Origin: JACVRW01 sp963812915
GTDB taxonomy: Bacteria; Actinomycetota; Thermoleophilia; Solirubrobacterales; Thermoleophilaceae
DNA: 64,000 nucleotides
Assembly: GCA_963812915.1 (NCBI GenBank)
Contig: CAWEXB010000011.1
Coordinates: forward strand, 1-64,000
Direction of reading: 5' to 3'
Part shown: in pieces, positions 18,484 through 25,653 of the stretch
How positions within the stretch are numbered: position 1 is the stretch's first letter
Layout of the letters: every line of letters begins with the position of its first letter
The notes under the pieces: model-generated
Told to the model about the DNA's origin: nothing
The model's database searches: none
What the model saw: only the letters and a program-made list of their open reading frames with translations
Translations under genes and position numbers: made by a program

Positions 18484-18672
18484 GGGAGCACGTTCGCGCC
18501 GAACACCCTGGCGGCCGGCGTGAGCGTGTTCGAGCTGGCGCGAGTGATGGGCACCAGCGTGCAGGTGATCGAGCGCCACTACGGCGCGCTGCTTGACGGC
18601 GCCGGCGCGACATACGCGACGAATCGACGCATTCGACGCGGACCAGGAGCGGGAGGCGGACGAGCGCCGCGA
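18484..18672 (+). pseudogene. Tyrosine recombinase (phage-type integrase), C-terminal remnant
   Basis: The segment AAGVSVFELARVMGTSVQVI followed by ERHYGALLDGAGA matches the end of actinobacterial phage-type integrases. ERHYGAL holds the catalytic Tyr, preceded by the usual 'fELAr-MGTSv-vI' helix. Only the last 50 or so residues survive. The fragment stops about 100 bp from the 3' end of tRNA-Thr, the classic target position for such enzymes, so it marks an old tRNA-associated integration. Confidence 0.6.
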
Positions 18673-18768
18673 GGGACGTTTAGGCCACTATCGGGACCGA
18701 ACCGGGAGGTCCCAGTTGGCGGCCCTCCCGCGTTGAAAGAGGCCGGTTTGCAGGGAGAAGGGCGAAAG

Positions 18769-18843
18769 AGCCAACGGAGGGATTCGAACCCTCGACCCCC
18801 GCTTTACGGAGAGCGGTGCTCTGGCCAACTGAGCTATGTCGGC
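18769..18843 (-). tRNA. tRNA-Thr (CGT), anticodon loop one base too long
   Basis: Read on the minus strand, the cloverleaf is GCCGACA acceptor, a D-arm with AGTTGG loop, a CCGCT/AGCGG anticodon stem, a GAGGG/CCCTC T-stem around TTCGAAT, then CGTTGGC and discriminator T. The anticodon loop reads CTCCGTAA, eight bases. Removing one C gives CTCGTAA, i.e. anticodon CGT (Thr). The acceptor has one A-C mismatch (position 7-66) and one G-T pair. So it is either a real tRNA with a one-base sequencing insertion or a decaying copy. CCA is not encoded. Confidence 0.7.
18770..18805 (-). repeat. 36-bp tRNA-Thr 3' half, copy 1 (within the tRNA)
   Basis: This 3' half of the tRNA, from the anticodon loop to the acceptor end, recurs at 50839-50874 and 54507-54542 in the same orientation. 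All three copies break at the same base in the anticodon loop (after GCTTT on the plus strand). This copy differs from the other two at one position (GCCAACGG versus GCCGACGG). Confidence 0.85.
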
Positions 18844-18897
18844 GTGCGCGCTGAGCCGCCGTTGAGCTCGGCACAGCGGGCGCATACGATCAGCTTG

Positions 18898-19447
18898 GTG
18901 AGCCTCCGTGCGGGTATTCACGAGCTCGGGCCGGACACTGCGAGCCTCGTGGTCAAGACCTACCGCGAGGGGCTGGCCGCCAAGGCGGGCCACGACCTGA
19001 TCATCGACGTGACGGCAGTGGGGGGCGACGCTCGAGGTCGGTGAGGACCTGTCGCATTCGAGCCTTCAGCTGCACGCCGACGCCCGCTCTCTCTATCCGC
19101 GCGAGGGGCTGCGCGGGGTCAAGCCGCTCACCGACAAGGACCGCGACGAGGTTCGTAAGAACATCGACGAGAAGGTGCTGGGCGGGGAGCCGATCAGCTT
19201 CCGCTCGAGCGCTGTCGAGGCCGCCGGCGGCGGCGGCCGGCTGTCGGTGCGCGGGGAGCTCACCATCCGCGGGCGGAGTCGGCCGGCGGGCTTCGAGCTC
19301 AGCGTGGGCGCCGACGGCCATGTGACGGGGACCGCTCAGCTGGTGCAGAGCGAGTGGGGGATCAAGCCCTACCGCGGGCTGATGGGGGCGCTCAAGGTGC
19401 GCGACTCGGTCGAGGTCGTCTTCGACGGCGTCCTGCCGACCGACTGA
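18898..19447 (+). CDS. YceI-family periplasmic/lipid-binding protein (one frameshift)
   Basis: It begins at GTG 18898 (SLRAGIHELGPDTASLVVKT, EGLAAKAGHDLIIDVT). In another frame it continues (DLSHSSLQLHADARSLYP, then LTDKDRDEVRKNIDEKVL, RLSVRGELTIRGRSRPAGFE, WGIKPYRGLMGALKVRDSVE). Order and content match the YceI lipocalin-like barrel, here without a signal peptide. The break falls at a run of six G near 19020, typical of a homopolymer error. It is immediately upstream of, and probably co-transcribed with, the 19454 gene. Confidence 0.7.
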
Positions 19448-19453
19448 CCACGG

Positions 19454-19912
19454 ATGGCGTACTCGGCGTCCGAGGCCAGGCAGGAGCTGCTCGACACGCT
19501 GGCCGAGGCGACGGACGAACTCGGGTTTGCGCTCGCGTGCCTGGCCGAGGCCTACGACAAGCTGGACGCCCGGAACGCCGACAGGCTGGAGGAGGAGCTC
19601 TTCCGTCCGGTGCAGGTCGCCTACGGTCGCGCGCAGCTTTCCCACTCCGAGTTCGCCGGCCGCCACGGACTACCGGGTCGCACGTTCGAGCAACAACCCG
19701 CGGGCGTCTCCCCTACGGGCGCGACGGGCTTCATCCACCAAGCGGTCGAGGCGATCAGCGAGGCGGACCGAGCCCTCACGGCCCTCCAGGACTCGATGCT
19801 GCCGGTCGAGGTAGGCGACGCGGCCCTGCGATCAGGGCTCGTGGCGGTGCGGGACCGGGTACGCGGGCTACCCGAGCGGGCCCGCGAGCTGTTGCGCACG
19901 CTGGGCCGCTGA
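19454..19912 (+). CDS. Helical protein of unknown function (paralogue of the 49609 gene)
   Basis: A 152-residue, mostly helical protein (ELLDTLAEATDELGFALACL, LEEELFRPVQVAYGRAQLSH, GFIHQAVEAISEADRALTAL). It has a conserved loop GLPGRTFEQQPAGVSPTGAT and an arginine-rich last helix (RDRVRGLPERARELLRTLGR). No signal or membrane segment is seen. A second, very similar but C-terminally broken copy begins at 49609. The end overlaps the convergent DedA gene by about 45 bp. I do not recognise the family. Confidence 0.65.
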   Translation: MAYSASEARQELLDTLAEATDELGFALACLAEAYDKLDARNADRLEEELFRPVQVAYGRAQLSHSEFAGRHGLPGRTFEQQPAGVSPTGATGFIHQAVEAISEADRALTALQDSMLPVEVGDAALRSGLVAVRDRVRGLPERARELLRTLGR

Positions 19913-20581
19913 GCGCCGGTGCTGGCGCCAGGCCAGCGTCGCCGCCGCCAGCACGGCGAGGGCGAGGGCCCCGTGGGTCAGCGTGTCGGCGGCCGCGCCG
20001 AAGGACTCGTGGAAGCCGTATCCGACCAGGGTGAACGTCGTCGCCCAGACGGCGGTGCCGAGCAGGCTCCAGGGCAGGAAGGCGCGCAGCCGCATGCCGG
20101 AGGCGCCGGCCAGGAAGGGGGCGACGGCGCGCACGATGCCGATGAATCGGCCGGCCAGGATCGCTTTGGGACCGTGCTGCGCGAAGAAGCCTTCCACGCG
20201 CTCCAGGCGCGGCGCGGTCACGCCCAGCCGCGGGCCGTGCGCGAGCAGGAACCGGCGTCCCAGCCGCTTGCCCAGCCAGAAGCTCGCGAGGTCGCCGAGC
20301 GCGGCGGCGAGCCAGGCCAGCGGGAGGATCAGCGCGAGGCTCACCTCGCCCTCCGCGGCCACGACGCCTCCGAGCACGATGGCGGTCTCGCCCGGCGCGA
20401 TCAGCCCGACGAAGGCGCCGGTTTCGAGGAAGGCGAGGCCGGCGACGAGGCCGTAGGTCCAGGTGCCGAGCGTGTTCGAGAGGTCGGTGAGCGCGGCCTC
20501 GAGATCGGGTGGCTGCACGAGCCCGGCCGTGGTCGCGGCGAACGCGACCGCGGCGAGCAGCCCGGCGCCAAGCAGGGCCAC
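19868..20581 (-). CDS. DedA-family membrane protein (VTT/SNARE-associated domain)
   Basis: A 237-residue integral membrane protein. The VTT hallmark region is present: FLETGAFVGLIAPGETAIVL, then LASFWLGKRLGRRFLL and FIGIVRAVAPFLAGASGM (the conserved R-x-xP-F-AG loop). About five to six hydrophobic segments are visible. DedA proteins are inner-membrane lipid scramblases/carriers needed for envelope integrity. The start is a GTG at 20581. It lies last in a leftward cluster after YbhN-like, PspC and two other membrane proteins. Confidence 0.85.
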   Translation of the reverse strand: MALLGAGLLAAVAFAATTAGLVQPPDLEAALTDLSNTLGTWTYGLVAGLAFLETGAFVGLIAPGETAIVLGGVVAAEGEVSLALILPLAWLAAALGDLASFWLGKRLGRRFLLAHGPRLGVTAPRLERVEGFFAQHGPKAILAGRFIGIVRAVAPFLAGASGMRLRAFLPWSLLGTAVWATTFTLVGYGFHESFGAAADTLTHGALALAVLAAATLAWRQHRRSAAQRAQQLAGPLG

Positions 20582-20629
20582 GCGCGCCAGCCGGGCGGGC
20601 GGTTCCGTCGAGGCTCGCGTAGGAAAGGT

Positions 20630-21805
20630 TCATGCCGGCACCTGAACGGCGGGCTCCTGGCGGGGCCACACGGGGAGGTGAACGGGCTCGGGGTGGAGCG
20701 CGCGGACCGGCGCGGCGGCGGGCACCGGCGCGGCGGGCGCGTCCTCCTCGGCCCAGCGGGCGAAGGTCCGGCGCAGGCCGGCGAGGGCGACCAGGCCGAT
20801 CGGAGCGGGCAGCCAGATGGCCACGGAGCGGTAGGCGAGCACCGCGGCGAGCGCCAGATCCGCCTCGACGCCGAAGGCCAGCAGCACGGCGACCAGGCCG
20901 CCGCTTGCGGCGCCGGGAATGGGGATCGAGTTGGCGATCTGCCCGACGAAGTAGGCGAGCACCATCACGGCAAGCGAGGGAGGCGCGCCCAGCGCCTGCA
21001 GCATCGCCCACAGCACGGCCGCGTCGAACGCCCACCAGGCCACCGCGCCGAGCAGGCGCACGTCGCCGGAGCGCACGAGCGCGATCGCGTCCCGCACCGC
21101 GTCGCCCGCGGTGGCGCGGGCGGTGTGCGTGGCGGCCTTGGTGCGGGCCAAGCGCGACGCGACCGGACCGGCGGCGGCGACCTGGCCGTCTCCGGTGGGC
21201 CGGCGGGCGGCGAGCGCCAGTGCGCCGGCGATGACCACCACGGCGCCGATCGCGGGAACCGCGGTCAGCGCGAGCGGCGCGTCGCCGGAAGCGAGCCCGA
21301 AGGCGAGCAGTCCGCCGGCGACTGCGATCGACGCAAGGAAGACCGAATAGAGCACCACGAGGAAGGCGAGCAGCATGCGCGTCGCGTCGCGCATGCTCAG
21401 GCCCGCGCGCCGGAAGGCCCAGATCGTCAGCGCCGCGCCTCCGACGCCGCCCGTGGGCAGCAGGCGCGTGGCCGCGGCGCCACCGAGGGTGACCTCAGCG
21501 CTCTCGCGTAGTCCCAGTCGCCGGGTGGTGCGGCGCCCGACGAGCCACAGCAGCGCCACGTACCCCACGAAGGACAGCAGCTCGAAGGCGACGGCGGCGC
21601 CGACCCACAGCGGGTCCGCGTCGAGCGCTCGACCCAGCGCGTCGGCGAAGGTCTGCAGCGGGCCCCCTGCCACCACCAGCGCCACAGTCGCCACGACCGC
21701 GAGTGCGGCGGGCAGCGCGGCCCGGCGCGCCAGCGCGCGAAGGTCGAGGGCCGGAAGCCCCAATCGCGACTGTTCGTGCTGGTGGTGGAGCAGGGAGGAC
21801 GTCAT
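20630..21805 (-). CDS. YbhN/UPF0104-type membrane protein (LPG-synthase TM region family)
   Basis: A 391-residue protein with about eight transmembrane helices, matching the lysylphosphatidylglycerol-synthase TM/flippase-like family. It shows GGAAATRLLPTGGVGGAALT (conserved LPTGG-G motif), MRDATRMLLAFLVVLYSVF and QIANSIPIPGAASGGLVAVL (conserved IP-PG-G). There is no catalytic LPG domain, so a lipid flippase-type role is likely (family knowledge). The ATG at 21805 is chosen over an upstream start because GGAAGG precedes it and its leader is shared with the 23436 gene. N-terminal SLLHHQHEQ resembles that gene's start too. Confidence 0.8.
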   Translation of the reverse strand: MTSSLLHHQHEQSRLGLPALDLRALARRAALPAALAVVATVALVVAGGPLQTFADALGRALDADPLWVGAAVAFELLSFVGYVALLWLVGRRTTRRLGLRESAEVTLGGAAATRLLPTGGVGGAALTIWAFRRAGLSMRDATRMLLAFLVVLYSVFLASIAVAGGLLAFGLASGDAPLALTAVPAIGAVVVIAGALALAARRPTGDGQVAAAGPVASRLARTKAATHTARATAGDAVRDAIALVRSGDVRLLGAVAWWAFDAAVLWAMLQALGAPPSLAVMVLAYFVGQIANSIPIPGAASGGLVAVLLAFGVEADLALAAVLAYRSVAIWLPAPIGLVALAGLRRTFARWAEEDAPAAPVPAAAPVRALHPEPVHLPVWPRQEPAVQVPA

Positions 21806-21870
21806 GCGTGCAGCCTTCCGGTGGAGCGCCTGCGAGACATCGGTGGGGTGCCCTGAACCGGCACCCTGGT
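21806..21870 (-). promoter_or_regulatory. Leader repeat type 1, upstream of the YbhN-like gene
   Basis: The 65 bp before ATG 21805 closely match those before ATG 23436. Shared blocks (plus strand) are CCTTCCGGTGGAGCGC / CCTTCCGCCGGAGCGC, GACATCGG / AACATCGG and AACCGGCACCCTG. Conservation outside the coding part suggests a shared promoter/operator or an old duplication of the leader plus gene start. Confidence 0.5.
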
Positions 21871-22119
21871 TCAGGAGTCGCGCGGCATCAGCACCCACAG
21901 AGCGATGTAGGGAAGCGGCGAGACGATCAGGGCAAAGAGCACGGCCAGCACCCGCGTGGCCAGCGGGTTGACGTCGTAGCGTCTGGCCAGGCCGGCGCAG
22001 ACGCCGCCCAGAACCCGGCTCTCACGTGAACGGGTGAGCCCCTTCTCGGCGAACCAGCGTCGCACTCCCCCGGGGGAGGCGTCAGACGGGGATACGGGGT
22101 CGGCGGTGGTGGCGTTCAT
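21871..22119 (-). CDS. PspC-domain membrane protein
   Basis: Eighty-two residues with the PspC signature: RSRESRVLGGVCAGLARRYD, VNPLATRVLAVLFALI and ALWVLMPRDS, including one transmembrane helix. A GAGGAG box lies six bases before the ATG. PspC proteins sense or relay membrane stress, often with LiaRS-like or PspA partners; none is seen here. The N-terminal 35 residues are a Ser/Pro-rich extension. Leader repeat type 2 lies upstream. Confidence 0.85.
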   Translation of the reverse strand: MNATTADPVSPSDASPGGVRRWFAEKGLTRSRESRVLGGVCAGLARRYDVNPLATRVLAVLFALIVSPLPYIALWVLMPRDS

Positions 22120-22165
22120 TGGTAGCTCCTCGAGGGCAAGATGCCCCGTTCGTTTGCGATGGAAG

Positions 22166-22240
22166 GAGCATCCCGTCCACGCGCTCGGCCGGAAATGGGG
22201 GTGACCAGGTGTGCCGGGGTGCGGTTAACCGGCCGGTTCG
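22166..22240 (-). promoter_or_regulatory. Leader repeat type 2, upstream of the PspC gene
   Basis: An approximately 60-75 bp block shared with 23110-23183. The blocks (plus strand) GCGCTCGGCCGGAAATGGGG, TGACCAGGTGTGCCGGGGTG and CGG-AACCGGCCGG are nearly identical in both copies. It sits 50-120 bp before the PspC ATG. It contains an AACCGGC core (22227-22233) also found in leader repeat type 1. Confidence 0.55.
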
Positions 22241-22261
22241 AGCGCGATCCCAGAAGCACGA

Positions 22262-22287
22262 AAGGCCCGCCCCAAAGGGCGAGCCTT
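22262..22287 (-). terminator. Rho-independent-type hairpin after the 22291 gene
   Basis: Just downstream of the stop at 22291, the minus strand folds as AAGGC-TC-GCCC-TTTG-GGGC-GG-GCCTT followed by TCGT. Position and symmetry fit a terminator that separates this gene from pspC. Confidence 0.6.
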
Positions 22288-22290
22288 CCG

Positions 22291-23064
22291 CTACATCACC
22301 GACCGGTTGAGACTCAGCTTGCGCTGGGCGCGAGGCCGGCAGTCTGCGTCTTCCGGGAGCCGCTCCCGCGGCGGGCGTACGGCGAGCACGACCAGCCCGG
22401 CCGCGGTCAGCAGCAGGATCGCCCCGCCGCCGATCGCGCTCCAGCCGATCTCCGTCAGGTACGGGAGCTTCGCTCCGGCGCTGACGTCGGCCTGCACGCC
22501 GCGCGATCCGTCCGCGTTCATGACGACGATCGACCAGTCGCCGTCCTCGACGTCCCAGGTCAGGGTCTGGGGGCCGGTGCCCTGCGTCGACGCTGCCCAG
22601 ATCCGCTCGTCGCCGGGCGCCGCCGGGCTGCGCTCGCCCGCCTGGCGGCTGTAGCTCGCCTCGAACGGGTCGGAGTCGATGTCGGTCACCAGGGTGTGCG
22701 AGACGTCGGCCAGGTACGAGGACACCTGGTCCGTGCGGGCGATCCCCACGAACAGCGGCTTGTCGGACTGCGACTCGACGTCGAGCCGTATGTCGCCGAG
22801 GCCGGTTGAGTCGACGAGCTCCTCGGCTCCGTCGAGATCGATGTCCAGGTTGTCCGTCGCGATGGCGTGCGTGCCGGCCGCGAAGGTCTCGGTGTCGGTC
22901 GAGAGGTAGCCCCGCTCGTCCTTCTCACTTTCGCCCCACAGCGCCAGGGCGCCTAAGCCAAGGGCGCCCACCGCCATCACGCTCGCAAGACCGGCGCTGA
23001 CGAACAGGGCGATGCGCGCGCCGGTGGAGCGCTTGCGCGGGATCTGGGTGTTGTTCTCGGTCAT
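22291..23064 (-). CDS. Two-TM envelope protein of unknown function
   Basis: A 257-residue protein preceded by GGAGAAAAAG. The N-terminal helix (IALFVSAGLASVMAVGALGL) and C-terminal helix (GGGAILLLTAAGLVVLAVRP) bracket a 150-residue acidic extracytoplasmic domain. That domain has DIDLDGAEELVDSTGLGDIR, SDKPLFVGIARTDQVSSYLA and TLTWDVEDGDWSIVVMNADG. I have seen this layout in uncharacterised actinobacterial membrane proteins but know no function. Its place between PspC and the small 23436 gene, with the same leader as pspC, suggests envelope stress. Confidence 0.65.
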   Translation of the reverse strand: MTENNTQIPRKRSTGARIALFVSAGLASVMAVGALGLGALALWGESEKDERGYLSTDTETFAAGTHAIATDNLDIDLDGAEELVDSTGLGDIRLDVESQSDKPLFVGIARTDQVSSYLADVSHTLVTDIDSDPFEASYSRQAGERSPAAPGDERIWAASTQGTGPQTLTWDVEDGDWSIVVMNADGSRGVQADVSAGAKLPYLTEIGWSAIGGGAILLLTAAGLVVLAVRPPRERLPEDADCRPRAQRKLSLNRSVM

Positions 23065-23109
23065 CTTTTTCTCCGTTCAGGGTTGCGTTGGGTTGGTGCG
23101 ACTAAGGAC

Positions 23110-23183
23110 GAGCATGCGGTCGGCGCGCTCGCCCGGATATGGGGGCGACCAGGTGTGCCGGGGTGCGGACAACCGGCCGGTCC
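23110..23183 (-). promoter_or_regulatory. Leader repeat type 2, upstream of the two-TM protein gene
   Basis: Second copy of the 22166-22240 block, 45-120 bp before ATG 23064, with AACCGGC at 23171-23177. The differences from copy one are scattered single bases, as for diverging regulatory duplicates. Confidence 0.55.
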
Positions 23184-23193
23184 GCCGGATGCG

Positions 23194-23436
23194 TCATGGG
23201 ATCTCCACTTCTCTGACTTGGATGGGTTTGGTCCGCTCCGCCACGAACCTCGGCAGGAGCGCAAGCGCCTCCTGGCGGTCTGTGGCTTCCACCCGCCACC
23301 ACACGCCATGTCCGCCGGCCAGACAGCTCGACGGGGCACGGCTGTGTCGCAGCGGACTGGCGAAGCCCTGCCAGGCGGCGAACGCAGCGGCGCACTCGTG
23401 CGCCTCGTGCTGGTGATGTAGGAGGAAGAACGGCAT
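23194..23436 (-). CDS. Small hypothetical protein in the envelope-stress cluster
   Basis: Eighty residues: FFLLHHQHEAHECAAAFAAW, VWWRVEATDRQEALALLPRF and a hydrophilic end. It looks like a small soluble alpha+beta protein of the DUF-type 'TDRQEALALLP' kind. The first residues (LLHHQHE) match those of the YbhN-like protein, and its leader repeats that gene's leader. No ribosome-binding site is obvious beyond GGAAGGATTGG. Confidence 0.5.
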   Translation of the reverse strand: MPFFLLHHQHEAHECAAAFAAWQGFASPLRHSRAPSSCLAGGHGVWWRVEATDRQEALALLPRFVAERTKPIQVREVEIP

Positions 23437-23496
23437 GCTCCAATCCTTCCGCCGGAGCGCCCTCGGAACATCGGGCGGCCACCCCTAACCGGCACC
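23437..23496 (-). promoter_or_regulatory. Leader repeat type 1, upstream of the 80-aa gene
   Basis: Second copy of the 21806-21870 block, containing AACCGGCACCCTG (from 23487) and CCTTCCGCCGGAGCGC. It lies just downstream of the MMPL terminator, so it is the natural promoter position for this gene. Confidence 0.5.
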
Positions 23497-23507
23497 CTGA
23501 ACAACGA

Positions 23508-23535
23508 CCGGCGCCCGCCGGGTGGCGGGCGCCGG
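23508..23535 (-). terminator. Perfect 12-bp hairpin after the MMPL remnant
   Basis: CCGGCGCCCGCC, loop GGGT, then GGCGGGCGCCGG form a perfect 12-bp stem 23 bp downstream of the MMPL stop. There is little T-run, but hairpin-only terminators are common at this GC content. Confidence 0.65.
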
Positions 23536-23558
23536 ATGCTGCTCGGGTGTGGTGTCGG

Positions 23559-24626
23559 TTATGCCTGGGCGGGCTGCACCTCCGGCTCGACGGTGACCTG
23601 GGGCAGCCAGCCGAGCTTGCGCGGCAGCCACCAGTTCCAGTCGCCCAGGAGCTTCATCGTGGCGGGCAGCAGCACGCCGCGGATGATCGTCGCGTCGATC
23701 AGGACGGCGGCCGCCAGGCCGATGCCCATCTGCTTCATCTGGAGCTCCGACGAGAGGGCGAACATCGAGAACACGGCGACCATCACGATCGCTGCGCTCG
23801 TGACCACGCCGGCGGTGCTCTTGATCCCGTGTGCGACCGCGTCCTCGGTCTTCATGCCGCGGTCGAATGCCTCGCGAACCCGGGTGAGGATGAACACGTG
23901 GTAGTCCATCGAGAGCCCGAACAGGATCACGAACAGGAACAGCGGCAGCCAGGCGGCGATGGCGCCGTTCGACTCGAAGCCGAGCAGCGACTCCGCCCAC
24001 TCGTTCTGGAACACGAGCGTCAGCAGCCCGTAGGCCGAGGCCACGGACAGCAGGTTGAGCACGATCGCCTTGATCGGGATCACGAGCGAGCGGAAGGTGA
24101 CCAGCAGCAGCAGGAACGCCGCCGACAGCACGAACGCGAACACGTAGGGCAGGTGGCCGATCATGGCGTCGTTGAAGTCGCCCGTCGCGGCCGCCTCGCC
24201 GGTCGTGTAGGCCTCGACTCCGTCCACCTGGCCGAGCGTGGCCGGGACCAGGTCGTCGCGCAGCGCGTCGACCGCCCGGTTCGACAGCTCGTCCGTGCCG
24301 TTCCCGGTGGTCGGGAGCGCCACGGTCGCGACCGTCTGGTCGGAGCTGACTTCCACCGTGGCCTGGCCCTCGAACAGGCCGGAACGCTGCTGGGCCTGGG
24401 TCTCGAGCGAGTCGATCGCCGACACCACCTCGGTGGAGGTGACGTCGTCGGCCTTGACCACGACCATCTCCATGCTGCCCTCGCTCGGGAAGGCGGCCTG
24501 GATGCGGTCGTAGGTCTGCATCACCTCGAGGTCACGCGAGATGTCCTCGGTGCCGCCGAGGGACGTCTGCATCCCGAGCGCCGGGACCGCGAGGGCGACC
24601 AGCACGGCGCTGGGCGTCCCGGTAGC
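23559..24626 (-). pseudogene. MMPL/RND-family exporter, C-terminal half only
   Basis: About 355 residues correspond to the second half of a normally 700+ residue MMPL protein: LVALAVPALGMQTSLGG (start of the second TM block), FRSLVIPIKAIVLNLLSVAS, then LFGLSMDYHVFILTRVREAF (the conserved GxxxDY proton-relay region) and MGIGLAAAVLIDATIIRGVL. Family likeness begins abruptly near 24608-24626, next to the end of the carH gene, and no ATG or ribosome site precedes it. It lacks the first permease half, so it is not expected to be functional. The cause is a deletion or an assembly join. Confidence 0.75.
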
Positions 24627-24648
24627 TGAGGTAGGGCGAACAACGCGG

Positions 24649-25554
24649 TCATCCTCCGCTCCCGCGCTTGTTGTGACCGGAGGGAATGAGCGTCGAGACG
24701 CGGGCGGCCTCGGCCGTCGGGTCGCCCGTGAGCGCGAGGATTCCGCCCTTCTCGAGAATGCGGTCCTCGGCGGCGGCCCCGCCAAGCGCGAGCCGGTGGC
24801 GTCGGGCGAGCGCGCGCAGCTCGGGCAGGACGGGCCGGACCCGGTCGCGGCTCACGGCGTTCAGCACCACCAGGTTGGGCTCGATCCGTCGGCTTACGTC
24901 GGCGACGGTGTCGATAGGCGAGTCCGGGCCCAGGTAGACGATCCGCCAGCCTCGCGACCGTAGCGCCAGCCCGAATGCGATTAGGCCGAGGTCGTGCTGC
25001 TCGCCCGGTAGGCAGGCCAGCACCGCTGCCGGGCCGAGCCCGAGGCCCCAGCCGCGAGCGAGGCCGAGCAGCCGTCCGCGCAGCACGCCAGAGGCGAAGT
25101 GCTCCTGGGCGACCGAGGCCTCGCCGCGCTTCCAGCGCTCACCGAGCTCCTGCAGGTAGGGCACGATCACCTCGCTCAGGAGCGTCTCCACCGTCGCCAG
25201 GGCGAGCAGCCGGTCGAGGATCGCCTGCGCGCGCGGCTCGTCGAATGCGTCGAGCGCCTCGGCAAGCTCGTCGCGGATCGCTCCTGGGCGCAACGCGGTT
25301 CGGGCAGCCCCCTCGGCGTCCACGTCGCGCCCGGCGAGCGCAGCTGCCTCCGCCGCGGCCATCCCCTCAGCGAGGTGCTGCTGCATCAGGGCCACGCGTT
25401 CGACGTCGGCGGGGGAGTACAGGCGAAGGCCGCCGGCCGAGCGCGCGGGATGAAGCAGCCCGTAACGGCGTTCCCACGCTCGCAGCAGCTCGGGACTGAC
25501 CCCGACGCGCTTGCTCAGCTCGCCGATCCGCAGAACCTCGCCCCTGCTCGCCAT
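24649..25554 (-). CDS. carH: CarH-type MerR/B12 photoreceptor transcriptional repressor
   Basis: A 301-residue regulator. The MerR-type winged HTH is at residues 9-60 (RIGELSKRVGVSPELLRAWE, SAGGLRLYSPADVERV). A four-helix bundle holds the W-x9-EH motif (W141, E151-H152), which in CarH caps the upper face of adenosylcobalamin. A Rossmann B12-binding domain carries E-x-H-x-x-G (EQHDLG, residues 185-190) with the cobalt-ligand His. Known relatives repress as AdoCbl-bound tetramers in the dark and fall off DNA in light. The ATG at 25554 leaves a nearly leaderless mRNA (TATAGT six bases before it). Direct-repeat operators cover its promoter. Confidence 0.85.
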   Translation of the reverse strand: MASRGEVLRIGELSKRVGVSPELLRAWERRYGLLHPARSAGGLRLYSPADVERVALMQQHLAEGMAAAEAAALAGRDVDAEGAARTALRPGAIRDELAEALDAFDEPRAQAILDRLLALATVETLLSEVIVPYLQELGERWKRGEASVAQEHFASGVLRGRLLGLARGWGLGLGPAAVLACLPGEQHDLGLIAFGLALRSRGWRIVYLGPDSPIDTVADVSRRIEPNLVVLNAVSRDRVRPVLPELRALARRHRLALGGAAAEDRILEKGGILALTGDPTAEAARVSTLIPSGHNKRGSGG

Positions 25555-25562
25555 GGCCTCAC

Positions 25563-25595
25563 TATACAACTTCTGGACAATTACTTGACAAGACC
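25563..25595. promoter_or_regulatory. CarH-type operator: three 11-bp direct repeats (array A)
   Basis: TATACAACTTC, TGGACAATTAC and TTGACAAGACC lie head to tail. The ACAA core falls at 25566, 25577 and 25588, exactly 11 bp apart. Three 11-bp direct repeats are the known arrangement for tetrameric CarH/LitR binding. The third repeat contains the -35 of the rightward promoter. On the minus strand the array contains TTGTCA and TATAGT, the likely promoter of carH itself, so both genes would be shut together. Confidence 0.7.
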
Positions 25596-25613
25596 TGAAG
25601 CGTCCCCTATCGT
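25585..25613 (+). promoter_or_regulatory. Sigma-70-type promoter for the DUF378-fasciclin genes
   Basis: TTGACA (25585-25590), a 17-bp spacer and TATCGT (25608-25613) form a near-ideal vegetative promoter reading right. The -35 is embedded in the third operator repeat of array A. Confidence 0.65.
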
Positions 25614-25619
25614 GCCGTT

Positions 25620-25652
25620 TCTAGACAGTTCCTAGACAGGAGGTAAACAGCA
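25620..25652. promoter_or_regulatory. Second set of 11-bp direct repeats (array B)
   Basis: TAGACAGTTCC, TAGACAGGAGG and TAAACAGCACA follow one another with the ACAG core at 25625, 25636 and 25647, again exactly 11 bp apart. The array overlaps the Shine-Dalgarno GGAGG and ends at the ATG of the DUF378 gene, so a bound repressor would also block elongation. The consensus differs slightly from array A (ACAG versus ACAA). Confidence 0.55.
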
Positions 25653-25653
25653 C

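Noticed and set aside
19919..21511. 530-residue plus-strand frame opposite DedA and YbhN-like genes
   Set aside because: Very Gly/Arg/Glu-rich shadow of two membrane-protein genes with unmistakable family motifs.
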